8,391 bases of DNA from the NCBI GenBank assembly GCA_948760655.1, contig CAQBKK010000048.1, forward strand, positions 1-8,391, in the 5' to 3' direction. The position numbers and the translations under genes are program-made. The notes beneath the pieces were generated by a model. It saw only the letters and a program-made list of their open reading frames with translations, was not told the DNA's origin and did no database searches. This DNA comes from an uncultured Bacilli bacterium. GTDB taxonomy: Bacteria > Bacillota_I > Bacilli_A > RF39 > UBA660. Below, in pieces: positions 1-5,977 of the stretch; position 1 is the stretch's first letter, and each line of letters begins with the position of its first letter.

Positions 1-1
1 C

Positions 2-70
2 GGAAAATATAAGAGAAAACAACAAGATATTTTAAGAGTAAAAGACTATTGTGAGTATCATCTTCAATGA
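2..70 (+). CDS. possible C-terminal tail of a gene entering from the left edge
   Basis: One plus-strand frame is open from the window edge for 22 codons and ends in TGA at 68-70. It would encode a basic tail ending in RVKDYCEYHLQ. The composition is plausible for protein and a weak terminator-like hairpin follows the stop. However, 22 codons is too short to exclude chance and I recognise no family. If real, it is convergent with the abiE pair. Confidence 0.25.
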   Translation, partial: GKYKRKQQDILRVKDYCEYHLQ

Positions 71-83
71 TTAAGATTTTTTT
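60..83 (+). terminator. weak plus-strand terminator-like hairpin
   Basis: ATCTT (60-64) can pair with AAGAT (73-77), and six T residues follow. The five-base-pair AT-rich stem is weak. Its support is its position just after the stop of the possible gene tail. Confidence 0.22.
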
Positions 84-138
84 CACATTATTTCACCACC
101 ATTTTTTATAATAATTTTAAAATACATTAGCAGCATTT

Positions 139-990
139 TTATACCATTACTTCTTCTTCACTTAATAAATTAGTTATGTAATCTAATGAATCAAATAAAT
201 TATCAAAAGATATATTACTAGAATATGGTGCAGTAATTTGATACTTTCCCCATAATTTTATAAGTTGTTCACTTGTCTTCATATTGTTTAATTGTTCTCT
301 AATATCTTCTATATTTAATTCTGTTTCTCTATTTTCAAATGTATTTTGTATTGCCATAACTAAATTCTTAAAATCTATTTTTTCAGCATTTTCCTTGATT
401 AAAACATAGATGTCATAAAAATCTTTCATTCTAGTATTATAAATATCTCTAGCAATAATTGTTTGATACTTCTCTGCTATAACTGTTTCAAGCGTGTATG
501 CAAGTATTGGTATTTTTTTATCTTCAAAATGGCAATTATAATTATATTCAATTTCTCTTGGTGTTATTTTATCGCCTGTTGTTAATTCTATTGCTAGATA
601 TACTTTTAATGTTGACATAGTGGCTAATATATTTATTTTGAATCCACCATATTCGCTTTCTTGTCGTATATCTTTGACATCTTCTATTTTAAAATCTATT
701 TCATCATCTAAATCTATATTTAATATATCACTTATTATTTGCGTTACTTCTTCTCTTTCCAATGGTAAACTCTTTTATGTTGCGTCCATATCTTTAGTAG
801 TTCTTTCATCATCTCCTATAATTGAAGATAGTAGTAATCCACCTTTTAAAATGATATTATGCTTATATTTACTTTTAGAAAGTCTATCTAAAATATGTTC
901 AAAAAAATACATTTGATAAAGTTGTGTCGACAAATTGTTATCTCCGTTTGCTTTTTCCCTAATAATACTTTTTAATTTATCTTTGTTCAC
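139..990 (-). pseudogene. abiEii: AbiEii nucleotidyltransferase toxin, interrupted by an in-frame stop
   Basis: This is the toxin of a type IV (AbiE) toxin-antitoxin pair, a DUF1814-type nucleotidyltransferase. Translation starts at GTG (990-988), which overlaps the last base of the abiEi stop TAG. A GGAGG lies at 1005-1001 inside abiEi, so the two genes are translationally linked. The first 71 codons carry the glycine-rich nucleotidyltransferase motif (ILKGGLLLSS) and the metal-binding D-x-D (KDMDAT). Codon 72 is TAA (777-775). The same frame then continues without a shift (KSLPLEREEV...) to a stop at 141-139, and includes the typical late AbiEii signature AEKYQTIIARDIYNTRMKDF. Read through, the frame has 282 sense codons, a normal AbiEii length. 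One base change (for example TTA to TAA) explains the break. I see no ribosome binding site before the second part, so the toxin is probably inactive unless the stop is suppressed. Confidence 0.86.
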
Positions 991-1583
991 TACAATAAAA
1001 CCTCCATATATTCACTTACCTTTTTTTCTATATTCATTGCTCTAGCATATTTAGTAAGTTTACTTAAATTCTTATTTTTACTTTTGGCATAATCTTTTAA
1101 GGCTTTAGAAAAAATTTCTGCGTCCGTTTTATTTTTGTTTTTAATAATATCGCAAATTGTTCTTTCAACATCATAAACTTTGATTTTCATTCCAAAAGGA
1201 GATTCCATTTCTATAACACCTAAATCAAGTAGTTCCCTTTTTACAAAATTAAGAATTACATTTTTTTCTTTTTGTAATACTCCACTATATCCAAAAGGTA
1301 AAGTAATATTATATACTAATGGTGTACGATCAGATAAGTTATGAAGATAAAGGGCAGTTGCCATTGAAAATCTAGCATTTTTACTTTTAGAAGCAATTTT
1401 ATAATATTCATCTTCTATATAATTAGGTAATCCATAATATCCTCTTGAAATCCTTACTAATGTTCCATTCTTAACCAAATTTGTTAAAAATGTTTTATTG
1501 ATTCCATTTTTTACAACTTCTTTAGTTGTAACATAACCATTATTTTTTTTTACAATTTTTAAAATTTTATCATAAAAATCCAT
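990..1583 (-). CDS. abiEi: AbiEi family antitoxin / transcriptional regulator
   Basis: This is the antitoxin and autorepressor of the type IV AbiE pair. In characterised AbiE systems AbiEi binds its own promoter and counteracts AbiEii without forming a stable complex with it. The N-terminus is a winged helix-turn-helix (about residues 10-50: NNGYVTTKEVVKNGINKTFL, then a VRISRGYYGLP wing). A typical AbiEi C-terminal domain follows (FSMATALYLHNLSDRTPLVY; ESPFGMKIKVYDVERTICDI). Two ATGs are possible, at 1592 and 1583. The AGGA at 1597-1594 leaves only 1 base before 1592 but 10 before 1583, so I favour the 197-residue product. The frame is intact and normal in length. Its stop overlaps the abiEii start by one base. 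The partner toxin carries a stop codon, so the antitoxin may now be an orphan regulator. Confidence 0.87.
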   Translation of the reverse strand: MDFYDKILKIVKKNNGYVTTKEVVKNGINKTFLTNLVKNGTLVRISRGYYGLPNYIEDEYYKIASKSKNARFSMATALYLHNLSDRTPLVYNITLPFGYSGVLQKEKNVILNFVKRELLDLGVIEMESPFGMKIKVYDVERTICDIIKNKNKTDAEIFSKALKDYAKSKNKNLSKLTKYARAMNIEKKVSEYMEVLL

Positions 1584-1608
1584 TTTAGTCATTTCCTTTC
1601 TAACTAAA

Positions 1609-1637
1609 ATTATAATTTTTATTCGTTAAAAAGTAAA
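1609..1637 (-). promoter_or_regulatory. abiE operon promoter with palindromic -10 region
   Basis: The minus strand reads TTTACT (1637-1632), 17 bases, then TATAAT (1614-1609), a good sigma-A type promoter. Transcription would begin near 1602, leaving a very short leader before abiEi. The -10 lies inside a perfect 14-base palindrome, AAAATTATAATTTT (1606-1619). That is a plausible operator for the AbiEi winged helix, although AT-only palindromes arise easily in this composition. Confidence 0.5.
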
Positions 1638-1655
1638 TAAATTTTAAAAAAATTA

Positions 1656-1684
1656 TTGAAATATTGTTTAAATTCATATACAAT
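1656..1684 (+). promoter_or_regulatory. divergent plus-strand sigma-A promoter
   Basis: TTGAAA (1656-1661), exactly 17 bases, then TACAAT (1679-1684) makes a near-consensus promoter. It points away from abiE. The predicted start is near 1691. No coding region follows; a strong terminator-like hairpin lies about 50 bases further on. Confidence 0.5.
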
Positions 1685-1690
1685 ATTCAT

Positions 1691-1778
1691 AGAAAGAGAA
1701 CAAAGTTTGTAACTTATATGTGATTCGCTCCAAAGAGGCATAAACTCGCACACTAAAAATAGTAAAGCGAGTTTTTCT
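1691..1778 (+). ncRNA. candidate small RNA of about 85 nt
   Basis: This stretch lies between a near-consensus promoter (1656-1684) and an intrinsic-terminator-like hairpin ending in a T run (1742-1776). It has no open frame with a ribosome binding site; the longest start-to-stop read is GTG plus six codons at 1720-1743, without a Shine-Dalgarno. The RNA would have a small 5' hairpin (ACAAA-G-TTTGT) and a more GC-rich middle. A TTCGCT segment upstream could compete with the 5' terminator arm for the AGCGAG arm, giving attenuator-like alternatives. I do not match it to a known RNA family. The call rests on promoter-terminator pairing only. Confidence 0.35.
1742..1776 (+). terminator. intrinsic terminator-like hairpin
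   Basis: AAACTCGC (1742-1749) pairs perfectly with GCGAGTTT (1767-1774). The loop is 17 bases, with an extra ACTA/TAGT pairing inside it. The 3' arm runs into TTTTTCT. This is the strongest GC-containing hairpin in the gap between abiE and the lipoprotein gene. The T run favours the plus strand. Confidence 0.5.
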
Positions 1779-1879
1779 ATTTATAAACAAGTTCATAGTA
1801 TTTAATATTTTGGGCTTTTTTCATTATGAGAAGTGAGTTTTTATTTTATATAAAAGACTTTAGTTTTCTTTTGTACGAA

Positions 1880-1949
1880 GGAGGCTTTTTTGTTAGATTT
1901 CACAAAAATTAATAGATAAAAAAAGTACTTTTTCTTTGTCGGTGCCTCC
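1880..1949. repeat. inverted repeat GGAGGC / GCCTCC with inner palindrome
   Basis: GGAGGC (1880-1885) and GCCTCC (1944-1949) are inverted arms about 58 bases apart. Between them is the perfect 14-base palindrome AAAAAGTACTTTTT (1920-1933). GC-rich arms stand out in this AT-rich gap. They could be a structured RNA or leftovers of a decayed gene, since each arm also resembles a Shine-Dalgarno on one strand. No function can be assigned. Confidence 0.3.
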
Positions 1950-2021
1950 CTTATTTTCCTATGTTAAGTCGTTTATTTCTTCATCTTTCTCAAAGTATAA
2001 TATGGTTGTATTTATATTGCT
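1893..2021 (-). pseudogene. possible short coding remnant, unidentified
   Basis: Immediately downstream of the FokI-like remnant, one minus frame between stops at 2024-2022 and 1895-1893 has protein-like composition (ILYFEKDEEINDLT, then GGTDKEKVLFLSINF). It is broken only by one TAG at 1961-1959. It has no ATG and I recognise no family. It could be a decayed neighbour gene or chance. Confidence 0.2.
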
Positions 2022-2039
2022 TTACAATTTTGATTTCTA

Positions 2040-2999
2040 TTATACGTCTAATGGATTTATTTCTGAATTTTGAGTAATTAATCTATAAGCTTCATCTAAA
2101 GACATATATTGTGCTTTTATTTTTCTGCAAACAGGAGAAGATTTACTACATTCATCGCTCTTCCATTAATGTTTGTAATTTAGGCAATATTATTTAATTT
2201 TTCTTCAAATTGACCCTGAAATTCACTTGATAAAAATAGAAAACTAAATTTTTTATCCCTTTTATTATTTTCTTCAACATATCTTCTCATTTCATCTGCT
2301 TGTGAAATTGGTAAGGAATAACCTTTGGAGTAGACTTTAAATAAATAATTGTTACATAATTATTTTTTTAACTATCGTGTATATTATTCTATATGGTTTT
2401 CCTACACTACCTAAATGTAAGTCTTTATAACCACATTCAGATACTAGCAAATCTATTACTTCCATTTTAAATTGTCTGTTAGGTTTAGAGTCATAAGCCA
2501 AACCAACTAAATTTAAATAGTTGTGAGAAATATTTTCAAGTATTTCTCTACAGAAATCTTTCAATCTTAAAGTATCGCTCTTGCCAGTACCAATAGAGTT
2601 TATCGGTAGGATAAGATTATTAATTTCATCATTTAAAAAATAGCCTTTAAGATTCTTTTATAAATAATCCAATATTTTGTACTCCTTTTATATCATCTTT
2701 GATGGATTCTAAAGATTCTTCAATTTTTGCTTCTTATAATTTTTCTTAAATTTTATCTGATGTAATACTTCCGTTAGCAGCGGATAAGAATTTTATAATA
2801 TAAGCACTTCTATTTCTTATATATTCTTTCTCACTAGCTTTTAAGCATTGTATAAAATTGTGATTTTCTTGATATTACATATTGGGATTAGCAATAATTA
2901 AATTAACTTTAATATTCTCTTTCTTCATTACTTGGTTCTTATCAGTATAATTTGGCTTCATATAAAATCTACTAGAATTATACCAAGTTTAAGTGTGGA
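2040..2999 (-). pseudogene. decayed FokI-family type IIS restriction endonuclease (C-terminal part)
   Basis: Translating the minus strand across frames recovers the FokI cleavage domain almost end to end. First comes HNYLNLVGLAYDSKPNRQFK..KMEVIDLL..GYKDLHLG (FokI: HEYIELIEIARNS..GYRGKHLGG). Then YSKGYSLPISQADEMRRYVE (FokI: YSGGYNLPIGQADEMQRYVE), a strand like FKFLFVSGHFKG, ITNINGRAMNVVNLL, and a C-terminal LDEAYRLITQNSEI, with the stop at 2042-2040. About 130 codons upstream look like the end of the recognition or linker part (KDDIKGVQNIGLFIKES; KGYFLNDEINNLILP). Lesions seen are in-frame TAA at 2877-2875, 2748-2746, 2736-2734 and 2182-2180, and frameshifts near 2649, 2338 and 2122. FokI D450 (KPDG) and D467 (VDTK) both correspond to Tyr here. 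The N-terminal half is missing and no methyltransferase lies in the window. This is a dead gene, not a functional enzyme. Confidence 0.85.
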
Positions 3000-3037
3000 T
3001 AACTCTTTCAAATCTACTTATAAATTTTGTGATGTTC

Positions 3038-3066
3038 TTTCTATTTGCAGTAAATTATAGTATAAT
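3038..3066 (+). promoter_or_regulatory. probable promoter of the lipoprotein gene
   Basis: A perfect TATAAT at 3061-3066 lies 28 bases before the lipoprotein start codon. The best -35 at 17-base spacing is TTTCTA (3038-3043), which is weak. Transcription would begin near 3073, just ahead of the GGAGG at 3083-3087. Confidence 0.4.
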
Positions 3067-3094
3067 ATTTTTGTTGAAAAGTGGAGGATTGATT

Positions 3095-3649
3095 ATGAAA
3101 AAGAAATTGTTAGCTTTTATGCTTAGTTGTACTTTCTTTCTAGGAATAGCTACTGGTTGCACAGAGCAAAAGGAAAATGACCCGAATGAAAACGACGTAC
3201 AAACTACAAAAGGAAATTGTGAAGCTGAGGAATGTATAAAACTCATTGAACCAACTATGAAAGTCGAAGAAATTAATACAATTATTGGTTTCGAGGGTGA
3301 GAAAAAAGAGGGGTCAGGTACTTATATTTGGCAGTTAACCGATAAAACAAAAATAGAAGTGGAATATAAAGATAGTTTAGGTACAATTACTGCTACTATG
3401 GACAAAGAGAAAATTAAAAATGATCAACTAAAAGTATCTATTTGTTATGCTATTCAAAATGATATAAAGAGTGGTACTACCTATACTTATGAAGAAATGG
3501 TTGAAAAATTTGAAGGCGTTGAGGGTTATTTAGCCACTAAAGCTCCGACATTTAAGAGGTTTATTTGGGTCAGTAAAGATGGCCAGACTTTTGGAGCTAC
3601 TTTTTCTGATAGTTTAAATGGTAAATGTTCTATTGTATCGCTTCGATAA
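3095..3649 (+). CDS. small secreted lipoprotein with two BLIP/DUF3862-like repeats
   Basis: This encodes a 184-residue product. ATG 3095 is chosen over upstream codons because GGAGG (3083-3087) sits 7 bases before it and the signal peptide starts there. Residues 1-21 are a classic lipoprotein signal (MKKK, hydrophobic core, ATG-Cys at Cys22), so the mature protein should be lipid-anchored outside the membrane. After an Asn/Asp/Glu-rich linker come two similar units. Residues about 48-103 contain IEPTMKVEEINTIIG and YIWQLTDKTKIEVEYKDSLG. Residues about 116-182 contain TYEEMVEKF and FIWVSKDGQTFGATFSDSLN. This helix-helix-sheet pattern is typical of SmpA/OmlA, BLIP-like and DUF3862 lipoproteins, which are generally protein-binding; the partner here is unknown. 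The gene is monocistronic and convergent with the chaperonin operon. The family assignment is from pattern, not a search. Confidence 0.8.
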   Translation: MKKKLLAFMLSCTFFLGIATGCTEQKENDPNENDVQTTKGNCEAEECIKLIEPTMKVEEINTIIGFEGEKKEGSGTYIWQLTDKTKIEVEYKDSLGTITATMDKEKIKNDQLKVSICYAIQNDIKSGTTYTYEEMVEKFEGVEGYLATKAPTFKRFIWVSKDGQTFGATFSDSLNGKCSIVSLR

Positions 3650-3657
3650 TATATGGT

Positions 3658-3675
3658 TTAAAATATAAGTTTTAA
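3658..3675. terminator. weak bidirectional AT hairpin between convergent genes
   Basis: TTAAAA (3658-3663) and TTTTAA (3670-3675) form a six-pair hairpin in the 31-base gap between the lipoprotein stop and the chaperonin stop. It could act on both strands but has no GC pairs, so the call is weak. Confidence 0.2.
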
Positions 3676-3680
3676 GTAGA

Positions 3681-5234
3681 TTATAATTCGCTATATTCAT
3701 TTTCTTTGTTTAAGTTGTTTTTATATTCATTGATAATTAAACTTGATGTGGTAAGAAGCATGCCTGCAATAGATGTAGCACTGACTAAAGAATGTTGGAC
3801 AACTAAATAAGGATCAATTACTTTTGTTTTTTCTCTCTCCTCCCATGTGTCACATGAAACATTGAAAATCTTTTTGTAGTTTTCTTTTTCTATTTGTTTT
3901 AAAATATTTTCAAAGCCCACTCCAGCATTTTTTAATATTTGTTCCAATGGCTTTTTTAAAGCGTCTTGCCAAATTTTACTTGCTTCATTCGTTACTTGTA
4001 AATCATTTGCTATTTGTAATAAACTTACTCCTCCACCTGTTAATATGCCTTTATCAGAAACAGACAAAGCACATAAGGCATCTAAAAGACGCATTCTTTT
4101 TTCTAACCTTTCGGTTTTGGTTGGAGCTCCTAATTTTATTTCTGCTGTTCCATTTGAAAACATAGCTATTCTTTTTTCGTAAAAATCAATTTCTATATCA
4201 CTGGTTAGTTCTTTTCTTTCTTTTTTTAATGTTTTTAAATACTTTTTAATTTGTTCATTCATTTTAAAATCAATTCTTATATTATCTTTTGTTATCTCTA
4301 TATTTTTGGCGATACCAATATTTTCCGATGTGATTTGATTTTCATTTTCAACTCTTTTAGCATTTGTAAGACTCTCCATATCTTTCATTATTTTATGGAC
4401 ATGTAATCCATATTCTTCTATTTTTAACAAACAAATAGGAAAGTTTTTTGTTATACAAAGGGAGAGTATTTCTTCTATTATTTGTTCATCAAAGTCACTT
4501 GCAATAATTACTAAATCTTTTTTATTTCTTAACATTTCATTTAGTAAAAAACTAATACTTTCTAAATTGGTTAAAGAAGTGTTCATAAGTAAGACATAAG
4601 CTTCTTTATAATTTAGTTTGTTTGTCTCTTTTAAAAAATAAGGAGAAGCAAGTGTTGTTTCACAAGTATATCCTTTCAAATAAGTTATATAAGTATTATT
4701 TTCTTCTATTTCTTTGATAGTTATGGCTTCTTTCTTTTTTACTTTCTGAAATGCTTTAAAAGCAAGTTTACCTAACTCTTCATCATTCGCCGAAATTATG
4801 GCTATTTTTTTTAAATCTTCTATGGTAGGTTTTCTTTTTAAAATTTGTAATTTTTTTATTATGATTTCCAATACTTTATCTAATTCTTTTTTTAAAATAA
4901 TTGGACTTGTTCCCTTGTTTATAACCTCTATGCTTTGTTCATAAATGCTTTCTAATAAGACCAAAGTGGTAGTTGTACCATCTCCAACTACTTCATCTGT
5001 TTTCATGGCTGCTTCTTTGGCTATTTCTAAAATACAAGCTATACATTCCTCTTCACTTTCAATATTTTTAGCAATCGTTACACCATCGTTTGTGATAAAT
5101 GGTGAAAAATTTGAGTGATCAATAATCACATTGTTTCCTTTTGACCCTAAAGTTTGTTTTACTGTCCCGCATAAAAGATGAATACTTTCTAGCATTTTTT
5201 CTTGTAATTCTTTTCCACTTACTATTTTTTTCAT
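3681..5234 (-). CDS. divergent GroEL-family (Cpn60, group I) chaperonin
   Basis: This encodes a 517-residue ATP-driven chaperonin subunit and is the last gene of the operon. ATG 5234 is chosen because it overlaps the upstream TGA (ATGA) and follows AAGGAGG (5245-5239). A TTG at 5267 lacks such a site. The order is that of GroEL. The equatorial ATP site has TLGSKGNNV (28-36; Pro33 of GroEL is Ser), NDGVTIA with Asp50, and VVGDGTTT with Asp85. It continues with the intermediate ISAND (147-151), an apical domain (about 180-365), then LLDAL with Asp385, LTGGGV and IDP with Asp474. All four key Asp positions (GroEL 52, 87, 398, 495) are kept. The apical domain keeps SPYF (197-200) but has lost the APGFGDRR loop (EEYGLHVHK instead), and several substrate-groove positions differ. 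There is no GGM tail; it ends NEYKNN... No groES is in the window. It is probably a specialised paralogue or a fast-evolving GroEL. Confidence 0.88.
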   Translation of the reverse strand: MKKIVSGKELQEKMLESIHLLCGTVKQTLGSKGNNVIIDHSNFSPFITNDGVTIAKNIESEEECIACILEIAKEAAMKTDEVVGDGTTTTLVLLESIYEQSIEVINKGTSPIILKKELDKVLEIIIKKLQILKRKPTIEDLKKIAIISANDEELGKLAFKAFQKVKKKEAITIKEIEENNTYITYLKGYTCETTLASPYFLKETNKLNYKEAYVLLMNTSLTNLESISFLLNEMLRNKKDLVIIASDFDEQIIEEILSLCITKNFPICLLKIEEYGLHVHKIMKDMESLTNAKRVENENQITSENIGIAKNIEITKDNIRIDFKMNEQIKKYLKTLKKERKELTSDIEIDFYEKRIAMFSNGTAEIKLGAPTKTERLEKRMRLLDALCALSVSDKGILTGGGVSLLQIANDLQVTNEASKIWQDALKKPLEQILKNAGVGFENILKQIEKENYKKIFNVSCDTWEEREKTKVIDPYLVVQHSLVSATSIAGMLLTTSSLIINEYKNNLNKENEYSEL

Positions 5235-5977
5235 AGTTCCTCCTTCACTTCCGTTATATATTTCCAATATTTTTTAGGCATAAAATTCCTACGACATCTA
5301 TCATTTTTTCGTTCTTTAATCCCAATAGTTTTATAAAAAGTTTTCCATAAATCTTCAATGCTCTTTTCTAAAATACTTTCTCTTTTAATCGTCAGTTTAA
5401 ATTCTTCTTCTCTAATGATGTAAAAATTCTTTTTATCGTATACACTTATTATTTTTCTTTTGTTATCTTTTATTATCCAAAATTCATTTTTTAAACGTTT
5501 GGCAAAATGGCAAGAAATTAAAAAGAGTACATCATTCGTCGGCTCCATTTCAGCATATAAAATACTTTGTTCTAATTCTTTAAATCTCAAAAACCCTTTC
5601 ATTTTGTGAGATTCGTGCATCACATAATTAGAAATCCTTATTACTTCACTTACGCATTTCAAATTGCGATAGTACATAATATTCTTACGATATTTTATGG
5701 CATTACGAAAAAAGTAATAAATAATTAGTTCTTTATTTTCTTCAACTGATAAAAAGACATAATACATAGCACGTAAGGCATATTCGCCGAAAGCATTTTT
5801 TACTTGGTAAATTATTTTCTCATCTTTTGGAATAGATAAGTTTATGGTTGTTTCAAATAGTGATGGCAAATAATCTTCGTTTTTGATGTTTTCTACTTTT
5901 AAGTTATTTTTAAGAAGATACAAAATAATGATTAACAGAGACATAAAATTCCCTTCATAAATATAAACATTTTTCAT
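5231..5977 (-). CDS. DUF4130 / TIGR03915-like putative DNA metabolism protein
   Basis: This encodes a 248-residue protein and is the middle gene of the operon. ATG 5977 directly follows the radical SAM stop TAA (5980-5978), and GAGG at 5990-5987 precedes it. The family features are the N-terminal YIYEGNF, then HESHKMKGFLRFKELEQSIL (121-140), YAEMEPTNDV, CHFAKRLKNEFWIIKDNKRK (156-175), and the C-terminal LWKTFYKTIGIKERKN with MPKKYWKYITE. The family occurs next to, or linked with, the TIGR03916 radical SAM protein and is sometimes fused to a uracil-DNA-glycosylase-like domain. No such fusion is present: the protein ends at the usual end of DUF4130. The exact biochemical role is not established. 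Its strict pairing with the radical SAM enzyme suggests a shared step in nucleic acid repair or modification. Its last codons form the ribosome binding site of the chaperonin gene. Confidence 0.85.
   Translation of the reverse strand: MKNVYIYEGNFMSLLIIILYLLKNNLKVENIKNEDYLPSLFETTINLSIPKDEKIIYQVKNAFGEYALRAMYYVFLSVEENKELIIYYFFRNAIKYRKNIMYYRNLKCVSEVIRISNYVMHESHKMKGFLRFKELEQSILYAEMEPTNDVLFLISCHFAKRLKNEFWIIKDNKRKIISVYDKKNFYIIREEEFKLTIKRESILEKSIEDLWKTFYKTIGIKERKNDRCRRNFMPKKYWKYITEVKEEL

Noticed and set aside
620..916. 98-codon plus-strand open frame starting MANIFILNPPYSLSC
   Set aside because: It lies antisense to the abiEii reading frame and has no ribosome binding site or family signature.
2352..2564. 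70-codon minus frame as a separate small gene
   Set aside because: It starts at TTG inside a longer recognisable frame and is one piece of the decayed FokI-like gene.
2993..3094. N-terminal extension of the lipoprotein
   Set aside because: It would place the signal peptide internally and span the promoter; ATG 3095 has the GGAGG site.
3055..3246. 63-codon minus-strand open frame
   Set aside because: It is antisense to the lipoprotein signal peptide and promoter region and has no signals of its own.
3947..4165. 72-codon plus-strand Leu/Phe-rich open frame
   Set aside because: It is the antisense shadow of the chaperonin gene; the hydrophobic composition is what antisense of Lys/Glu-rich AT-rich coding gives.
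5235..5267. Upstream TTG start adding 11 residues to the chaperonin
   Set aside because: The ATG at 5234 has AAGGAGG just before it, overlaps the previous stop and gives the normal GroEL N-terminus; the extra codons only read through the DUF4130 end.
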